A DNA stretch of 10,000 nucleotides from Desulfarculus sp. (GTDB taxonomy: Bacteria > Desulfobacterota > Desulfarculia > Desulfarculales > Desulfarculaceae), in contig JAIWNN010000036.1 in NCBI GenBank assembly GCA_020216805.1, forward strand, positions 1-10,000, given 5' to 3'. Numbering within the stretch: position 1 is the first letter of the stretch; each line of letters begins with the position of its first letter. Positions 4,747 to 10,000 of this stretch are shown here, piece after piece. A model generated the notes under the pieces. It searched no databases and had not been told where the DNA came from. It worked only from the letters and a program-made list of their open reading frames with translations. Position numbers and translations under genes: made by a program.

Positions 4747-7242
4747 ATGGTCCAGGCCAGCCAATCCGGCGCCAGCCGCTCCAGCCTAGGCGCGAGCCTC
4801 GCCAAGACCTTCAACCGCCACCTGGCCCGGTGGATGGCCAAGGTGGACTTCGTGGACCTGGCCCGGCGCATCGCCCAGACCCCGGCCGGCAGGCCCTGGC
4901 TGGAGTTCTTCGACGCCCCCGGCGCACTGATCGCCCCCGACCAGGATCAATACTGGCAGAAGGCGCTGGAGCTCACCCTGGAGGAGTACGAGCGTCTGGG
5001 CGAGCCGGTGGAGCGCTCCCAGGTGGAGGCCTGCCTGACCCAGATCGCCTGCCGCTACGACCGCGACATCCACTATTGGTGCGCCGCGGCCATTTGCGCC
5101 GTGATGACCCACATTTTCGACCATCACGACCCCCGCGCCCCCTTCATCTCGGCCGACCGCCGCGAGCTGGAGCATCTGGATCTGCTCAAACGACACCGCC
5201 AGGACGGCCTGGGGGTGGTCTATCTGAGCAACCACTCCTCCCACGTGGACGAGTTCATTGGCGAAGTCTTCTTCAGCGTCTACGGCCTGGGTCTGCCCAT
5301 CTACGCCGCCGGCAGCAACATGATGGCCATCCCAAGCCTGGCGCGGGTATTCTACATCGCCTCCTACGTGGTCCAGCGTCGGGGGGCCAGCAAGCTATAT
5401 CTTTCCACCCTTTACAATTATTGTCGGGCCATGAGCATCACCGGCGGGCAGCAGACCATCTTTCTGGAGGCCTGGCACGGCGGGGCCCGGGCCCGCGACG
5501 GATCGCTGCGCTATCCTCGGCGGCTGGTCACCCTGCGCGGGGCCATCGACGTGCCCGACGAGGTGGTGGTGGCCCCGGTGGCCATCAGCTACGCCGTGGT
5601 GCCCGAGGACCTCTCCCTGGCCGCCCGGGGCGGCGGGCGGTGTTGGTTCAACGGCCTGGGCCTGGGGCGGGCCCTGGCCCTGTCCATGCTCCATCCCAAG
5701 ACCGGCCTCTGGCGCGCGGCCAAGGGCCTCTATGGCCGGGCCTACTGCACCCTGTGTCGCCCCCGCACCCTGGGCGAGCTCAAGCACATGCACGCCCGCG
5801 ACATCGGCGGCCTGAGCCTGGACGAGTTCGTGGCGCTGACCGCCATCCGCGACATCGCCCAGGCCAAGAAGGTCATGGCCAGCCAGCTCACCGCCGGGGC
5901 CCTGGTCCGGCTCCGGCGCGAAGCCAAGGCCCGCGTCGCCGGCGATACCGCGCCCGCGGCCAAGCCCGACCTGGCCGCGGCCCTGGAGCGCGAGATCGAG
6001 CGCACCCGCGACTATCACCAGGCCGCCTTCGGCGTCCCGCCCGACCTGGAGGACCTGGTGGTCCAGCGGCCCACGCGGGAGGCCCTGGCCGACGGCCTCG
6101 CCACCTTGCGTCGGCGCAAGATCATCGCCCGCCACCACCGCGACGAGCTGGGTCTGCCTCGGGTGATCAACAACCGCGGCCTGGCCTTCTACGCCACCCA
6201 CGGCGACCGGAGGATATATTCGCCCCAGGCCAAGGAGAACGTGGTGGTGGTGGGGGCCGGGGACTGGGGCTTCGCCCTCACCCACCTGGTGGGCGGGCGA
6301 ATGCTGGAGGAAAAGCGCTACCAGAACCACAGCCTGACCCTCTTCGACTCCCGACCCGAGGTGGCGGCGGAGATGGGGGTGCATCGCAGCCTGCCCGGCC
6401 GCTTCGAGAACGAACGCCTGCCCAAGAACGTCTTCGTGACGCACGACGCCCCCAGCGCCTTCAAGAAGGCCAGCGAGGTGGTCCTGGCCACCGGTCCGGA
6501 GACCTTCGTCGCCCAGGTGGAGGGCATCCTGACCGAGGTCGAGCAGCCGCTCCGGGTGGTGGTGGCCACCAGCGCCTTCGTGCCCGGCCTCCGCCGCCTG
6601 ACTTGGCAGACCGTGGTGGACCAGGCGGCCAAGCTGGGGCGCAAGGACGTGGAGGTCTTCGCCTATTGCGGCCCGGTCAGCGACGTCGACCTGGTGCGCC
6701 AGCAGCCGACCCTGGGCATCCTGGCCGGGAATCGACCCGGGGTGGAGGATCTGGCCGATCTGTTCCGCCTGCCTCCGGTGGAGGTCGCGGTCAGCGAGGA
6801 CCCGGTGGGCGCCCAATTGGCCGCCATCCTGAGCCAGGTCTACGCCCTTTGGGGCGGCTACCTGCGCCGGGTGGGGCTGGTGCGGGGCCCTCTGGCGGTG
6901 GGGCGCTACATGACGCGGGTCTCGGAGGAGGCCCGAGTTTTCGCCCAGGCCCTGGGCGGCCGGGCCGAGACCTTCAGCGCCGCCAGCCCGGCCTGGATGC
7001 TCTCCTTGGTGGCCGCCGGCATGTCCGGACCGGTGCTGGAGTTCGGGGCCAAGCTGGGCAAGGACGGCCGCCGCGCCCGCGACCTGCCCGCCCTGGCCCG
7101 CAAGCTCTATCAGCAGCAGACCGACGAGGGCCACAAAATCCGAGCCTATCAGGAGCTGAACCTGGCCCATTACGCCGCCCGCGACCTGGGGCTGACCCTG
7201 CCCATCCTGGCCGAGGCCCACGCCGCCCTCTGGGGCGAATAG
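4747..7242 (+). CDS. PlsB-like glycerol-3-phosphate acyltransferase fused to a GpsA-like dehydrogenase domain
   Basis: This 831-aa two-part protein has an N-terminal half (about 130-490) resembling PlsB, which acylates glycerol-3-phosphate to lysophosphatidic acid at the membrane. It shows the HX4D catalytic motif in NHSSHVDEF (His163, Asp168), then LPIYAAGSNMM, the motif II region ASYVVQRRG (205-213), FLEAWHGGARARDG (239-252) in the place of the phosphate-binding motif III, and VAPVAISY (275-282) as motif IV. The C-terminal half (about 497-820) aligns with NAD-dependent glycerol-3-phosphate dehydrogenase. It has VVVVGAGDWGFAL with GxGxxG at 503-508, NERLPKNVFVTHD, GAQLAAILSQVYALWGG (688-704) and GGRAETFSAASPAW (737-750). 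The expected catalytic Lys, Lys, Asp and Asn are Ser609, Ser696, Met751 and Val763, so dehydrogenase activity is doubtful. The start is the ATG at 4747 (AAAGGTG eight bases upstream). A longer in-frame start near 4639 would lie before the predicted transcription start. No membrane helix is evident. Confidence 0.88.
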   Translation: MVQASQSGASRSSLGASLAKTFNRHLARWMAKVDFVDLARRIAQTPAGRPWLEFFDAPGALIAPDQDQYWQKALELTLEEYERLGEPVERSQVEACLTQIACRYDRDIHYWCAAAICAVMTHIFDHHDPRAPFISADRRELEHLDLLKRHRQDGLGVVYLSNHSSHVDEFIGEVFFSVYGLGLPIYAAGSNMMAIPSLARVFYIASYVVQRRGASKLYLSTLYNYCRAMSITGGQQTIFLEAWHGGARARDGSLRYPRRLVTLRGAIDVPDEVVVAPVAISYAVVPEDLSLAARGGGRCWFNGLGLGRALALSMLHPKTGLWRAAKGLYGRAYCTLCRPRTLGELKHMHARDIGGLSLDEFVALTAIRDIAQAKKVMASQLTAGALVRLRREAKARVAGDTAPAAKPDLAAALEREIERTRDYHQAAFGVPPDLEDLVVQRPTREALADGLATLRRRKIIARHHRDELGLPRVINNRGLAFYATHGDRRIYSPQAKENVVVVGAGDWGFALTHLVGGRMLEEKRYQNHSLTLFDSRPEVAAEMGVHRSLPGRFENERLPKNVFVTHDAPSAFKKASEVVLATGPETFVAQVEGILTEVEQPLRVVVATSAFVPGLRRLTWQTVVDQAAKLGRKDVEVFAYCGPVSDVDLVRQQPTLGILAGNRPGVEDLADLFRLPPVEVAVSEDPVGAQLAAILSQVYALWGGYLRRVGLVRGPLAVGRYMTRVSEEARVFAQALGGRAETFSAASPAWMLSLVAAGMSGPVLEFGAKLGKDGRRARDLPALARKLYQQQTDEGHKIRAYQELNLAHYAARDLGLTLPILAEAHAALWGE

Positions 7243-7390
7243 GCCGCGCGCCGCGCCGGACTAATCCCGATCCGGCCCAGGATTCTGGTTTCCCTCGATC
7301 GCGAAGCTGGGGAGCTCGGCCCCTCCCCGGACGCCGGACTCCGCCCGGGGTTGCCGCCAAGCATCCGGCTGGGACGGTGGCAGCCGACAG

Positions 7391-9331
7391 TTAACCGCTG
7401 ATCAGGCGGGTCTGGTAACGGTGCTCCAGGAGATCCTGGAGTTGGCTGATGACCGCGAAACTCTCCTTGAGCATCTTGCGCTGCAGGTTGTTCAGCCCGG
7501 CCGGGTCCACGAAGTTGTCCGGGGCGTCCCCCCGGGCCCGGGCCTCCAGGTGCTGGGTGATGCGCAGCAAGGTGATGAAGCCAAACGCCTCGCGCAGGTC
7601 CGCGCCCAGGGTGGGGGAGAGGATCCCCGCCCGCTCGGCGGCGTCCAGCCGGGCCAGGGTGTTGGTCGCGGACACCCCGCGCTCCAGGGCCATCACCCGC
7701 GCCCCGTCCACGATGGGGGTCAACCCGCTGAGCTTGAGGTTGAGCTTGTTCTTGTGCTCGCCGCTTTTTTCCACCACGAACTGGCGCAGGAAGCCCAGGG
7801 GCGGACGGTTGGCCAGGGCGTTCTTGGCCATGGCGCGCAGGAACAGGCGGTTGTCCTCCAGACCCTGATGCACCTTCTCCACCAGGGTCTCCAGATAGTC
7901 GGCCTCGGCGTAGAGCGCCCGCAGGTCGAAGAAGATGCTGGCCAGGCGCAGGGTCAGGGGCTTGGGCTCGGCCAGCCAACGGGCGAAGGTCTTCTGCCAC
8001 TGGGCCTCGGTCTGGCACCAGCGGGGATTGTTGGCCATGATCTCTCCAGGGCAGCGGGGAAAGCCGCAGGCCTCCAGGCCGGCCACCACCTGCTCGGCGA
8101 AGCCCAGGAACCAGGCCTTGATGTCGGCCTCGCGCTCGGGCGGCACGTTGGCCAGGATCAGGGCGTTGTCCTGGTCAGTGCGCAGGGTCTGCTCGCGGCG
8201 GCCCTCGCTGCCCAGGGCCATCCAGACATAGGGCACCGGGGGGCGGCCGCCGCCCTGGTTCTCGATCCGCTCGGTGATCAGCTCCAACAGCTTCAGGGTC
8301 AGGCGGTCGTTGAATTCGCTGACCAGGGCCAGCATGGTGGCGGCCGAGCCTCCCAGGCGCAGCAACAGCTCCAGCACCCGGTCGATCTTGCGGTGCACCG
8401 CCACCAGATCCTCCACCGAGGCCACCTTTTCGATGTCGCGCACCACCCCCACCGGCGAGGAGCCGGTGAGCCCCTGCAGGTCGTGGTCGCTGATCACCCC
8501 CACCACCCGGTCCCGGTCGCTGACCACCAGATGGTGAATGCCGTGGCGGCTCATGGCCAGCAGTGCCTCGAAGGCGTAGGCGTCGGGGCTGATCTCGTGC
8601 ACCGGGGTGCTCATGAACTCGGCCACCGGCCGGTCGGCGGAGCGGCCCAGGGCCAGCACCCGACCGCGCAGATCCTGGTCGGTGAGCATCCCGATGGGGT
8701 GGCCGCTTTCCTCGGTGACCACGATGGAGCTGACCTGGCGGATGCTCATGCGATGGGCGGCGGCGCGCACGGTGGTGGCGGGCAGGCAGGTCAGGGGGTC
8801 TCTGCTCATGACCTCGGCCACCCGGCTGCGCACCAGGGCCGCGTCCAGGGTCAGCCCGTCCAGGGTGGTCATCGACCCCGGCTGGCGGTCGGCGCTGCGC
8901 CGGGCGGCCTCCAGATTGCGGGCCAGTCCCTGGCCGAAGTGGCGCTCGAAGGCGGGATGGACCGCCACCAGGGCCTTGAGATCCGCGGCCGGCAGAAGGT
9001 AGCAGATCAGATCCTCGCGGGCGGTGACGGTGAACAGGGCCTCTTTGCCCTGCAACAGGCTCACCGCCCCGAAGGTCTCGCCCTCGCCCCGGATGTCGAC
9101 CAGCAGGTCGTCTCCCTCGGCCTGGGGCAGGGTGATCTTGGCGCTGCCGGCCTGGATGATGAACAGGTGGCTGGCCGGCGGGCCGCCCCGGGCGATGATG
9201 ACCTGGCCCCGGGGGAAATAACCGATCTCCATCCGTTCCACCACCGCCCGCAGCTCGTCCGGGGACAGGGTGTCGAAGGGCGGCACCGAGCGCACGAATT
9301 CCTGCACCCGGGGGTAGGGGGGTTGGCTCAT
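7391..9331 (-). CDS. cNMP-binding / CBS / DUF294 nucleotidyltransferase signalling protein (646 aa)
   Basis: This is a cytoplasmic multi-domain regulator of the DUF294 family. In order it has four parts. A cyclic-nucleotide-binding-like beta-roll spans about 15-130 (FPRGQVIIARGGPPASHLFIIQ, then GETFGAVSLL). Two CBS domains follow at about 170-225 and 233-290 (VAEVMSRDPLT, GMLTDQDLRGR, VAEFMSTPVHEISPD, VGVISDHDL). A GlnD-like nucleotidyltransferase domain has GSEGRREQTL (374-383) with the acidic pair Asp386/Asp388 in TDQDNA. Last is the helical DUF294 C-terminal region (about 480-635). The nucleotidyltransferase signature is intact, so transfer of a nucleotide to a protein or small molecule is plausible but the target is unknown. 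The usual GEFFGE-plus-Arg cAMP pocket is not fully conserved (GETFGAVSLLQG), so the ligand is uncertain. AGGGAG lies four bases before the ATG. It sits 60 bases after a nitroreductase gene and is probably co-transcribed with it. Confidence 0.92.
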   Translation of the reverse strand: MSQPPYPRVQEFVRSVPPFDTLSPDELRAVVERMEIGYFPRGQVIIARGGPPASHLFIIQAGSAKITLPQAEGDDLLVDIRGEGETFGAVSLLQGKEALFTVTAREDLICYLLPAADLKALVAVHPAFERHFGQGLARNLEAARRSADRQPGSMTTLDGLTLDAALVRSRVAEVMSRDPLTCLPATTVRAAAHRMSIRQVSSIVVTEESGHPIGMLTDQDLRGRVLALGRSADRPVAEFMSTPVHEISPDAYAFEALLAMSRHGIHHLVVSDRDRVVGVISDHDLQGLTGSSPVGVVRDIEKVASVEDLVAVHRKIDRVLELLLRLGGSAATMLALVSEFNDRLTLKLLELITERIENQGGGRPPVPYVWMALGSEGRREQTLRTDQDNALILANVPPEREADIKAWFLGFAEQVVAGLEACGFPRCPGEIMANNPRWCQTEAQWQKTFARWLAEPKPLTLRLASIFFDLRALYAEADYLETLVEKVHQGLEDNRLFLRAMAKNALANRPPLGFLRQFVVEKSGEHKNKLNLKLSGLTPIVDGARVMALERGVSATNTLARLDAAERAGILSPTLGADLREAFGFITLLRITQHLEARARGDAPDNFVDPAGLNNLQRKMLKESFAVISQLQDLLEHRYQTRLISG

Positions 9332-9391
9332 GGCGCTCCCTGGGATCGGGTTGGCGATCGCGGCCCTCGCCGGGACCGGGCCGGCGGGGAT

Positions 9392-9961
9392 CTAGGCCAT
9401 GCGCTGTCGGTGGACCGTCACCGGCTTGCGAGGCAAAACCGGGCTCGGTTTGGCGGGCCGCCCCAGGCAGACGATGCCGGCCAACTCCAACCACTCCGGC
9501 ACCCCCAGCACCGGCCGCATGCGGGCCGGGTCGAAGAAGGTGAACCACACCCCGCCCAGGCCCAGGGCGTGGGCCGCCAGCAGCAGGTTCTGCACCCCGG
9601 CGGCGGTGGCGGCCAGGGCGCCGTGGGGCTGGTTGAAGTTGATGCCCAGCCCGCCCTTGGCCGGATCATAGATCACCGCCAGGAGCAGGGGGGCCTGCTC
9701 CAGGAAGGCGGGGGAGTATTTGCCCACCCAGCTCGGCCCCCCCAGGGAGAGCACCAGCGCCCGGGCCTCCTCGGCCACCTGGCGGATGGCCTTCTTCTGG
9801 GCGGGATCGGTGATCGCCACCACCGACCATGGCTGCTGGTTGAGGGGGCTGGGAGCCCAGGCCAGGGCCTCCAGCAGGTGCCTGAGTTCATCCTCGCTGA
9901 CCGGATCGGGCAGAAAATCCCGCACGCTGCGCCGGCCGCTGATGGCTTCCCAAAGATCCAT
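9392..9961 (-). CDS. Nitroreductase-family FMN oxidoreductase (189 aa)
   Basis: This is a short nitroreductase (PF00881 type) expected to bind FMN as a homodimer and use NAD(P)H. The FMN-phosphate motif SGRRSVRDF is at residues 8-16. APSPLNQQPWSVVAI (36-50) is the second flavin-contacting segment. HGALAATAAGVQNLLLAAHALGLG (113-136) forms the central helix, followed by GGVWFTFFDP and a C-terminal strand ELAGIVCLGRP (159-169). The length is near the short end of the family and no key segment is missing. The physiological substrate cannot be read; nitro-, quinone- or enone-type acceptors are usual. GGGAGGG stands six bases before the ATG. It precedes the cNMP/CBS/DUF294 gene by 60 bases on the same strand with no convincing terminator between. 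Its promoter lies beyond the window edge. Confidence 0.9.
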   Translation of the reverse strand: MDLWEAISGRRSVRDFLPDPVSEDELRHLLEALAWAPSPLNQQPWSVVAITDPAQKKAIRQVAEEARALVLSLGGPSWVGKYSPAFLEQAPLLLAVIYDPAKGGLGINFNQPHGALAATAAGVQNLLLAAHALGLGGVWFTFFDPARMRPVLGVPEWLELAGIVCLGRPAKPSPVLPRKPVTVHRQRMA

Positions 9962-10000
9962 GCCAAACCCTCCCTGGCCACGGCCACGCCCCGGCGGGAA

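Noticed and set aside
5395..7221. 608-codon open frame antisense to the acyltransferase fusion
   Set aside because: Its His/Gln/Gly/Val-rich product has no fold signature, and it is the mirror of a well-supported gene with strong GC third-position bias.
7255..7288. Possible terminator after the fusion gene (GCCGGA at 7255-7260 with TCCGGC at 7271-7276)
   Set aside because: A 6-bp stem with a 10-base loop and no following T tract. The 148-base convergent gap (7243-7390) otherwise shows nothing I can support.
4830..7394. Very long + strand frame overlapping the fusion gene in another frame
   Set aside because: The product is low-complexity Pro/Arg/Gly-rich, typical of an out-of-frame reading of a GC-rich gene.
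8175..9548. 457-codon - strand frame spanning the DUF294 gene start and the nitroreductase end
   Set aside because: It is Gly/Pro/Arg-rich and out of frame with two clearly recognisable proteins.

Overview
This is a gene-dense, GC-rich window with strong G/C third-position bias and long spurious open frames antisense to the real genes. The protein set fits a free-living Gram-negative bacterium: a PAS histidine kinase and a receiver domain, a PlsB-type acyltransferase, a cNMP-binding/CBS/DUF294 signalling protein, and an anaerobe-type small cupin. A Desulfobacterota-like (former Deltaproteobacteria) host is my best guess, but no marker gene proves it. I see no mobile element, CRISPR array, tRNA or rRNA.

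Layout. (1) Positions 1-351, + strand: the C-terminal end of a receiver-domain protein that begins outside the window. It converges with (2) a 378-aa PAS histidine kinase on the - strand (391-1527). The kinase is preceded by about 250 nt of non-coding, hairpin-rich leader and a good sigma-70-type promoter near 1785-1814. (3) A - strand operon of an RimK-like ATP-grasp protein (2527-3399) and an alpha/beta hydrolase (1872-2525), separated by one base. (4) A small cupin on the + strand (3525-3884), divergent from the ATP-grasp gene. (5) A conserved-looking hypothetical on the - strand (4038-4472) with a convincing intrinsic terminator. (6) Divergent from it, an 831-aa + strand protein (4747-7242) that joins a PlsB-like glycerol-3-phosphate acyltransferase to a GpsA-like NAD-dependent glycerol-3-phosphate dehydrogenase domain. 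(7) A - strand pair at the right end: a nitroreductase (9392-9961), then a cNMP-binding/CBS/DUF294 protein (7391-9331).

How the parts relate. The acyltransferase fusion is the most striking item. PlsB and GpsA catalyse consecutive steps (DHAP to glycerol-3-phosphate to lysophosphatidic acid), so a fusion would make biochemical sense. However, the GpsA half keeps its Rossmann nucleotide-binding loop while every catalytic position I can align (two lysines, the aspartate and the Asn of the RNR region) is substituted. It looks like a pseudo-dehydrogenase that may serve as a redox or nucleotide sensor, or as a scaffold, on a working acyltransferase. The other genes are accessory signalling or enzyme genes with no obvious shared pathway. 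The kinase and receiver may form a two-component pair, but they are convergent and so not co-transcribed.
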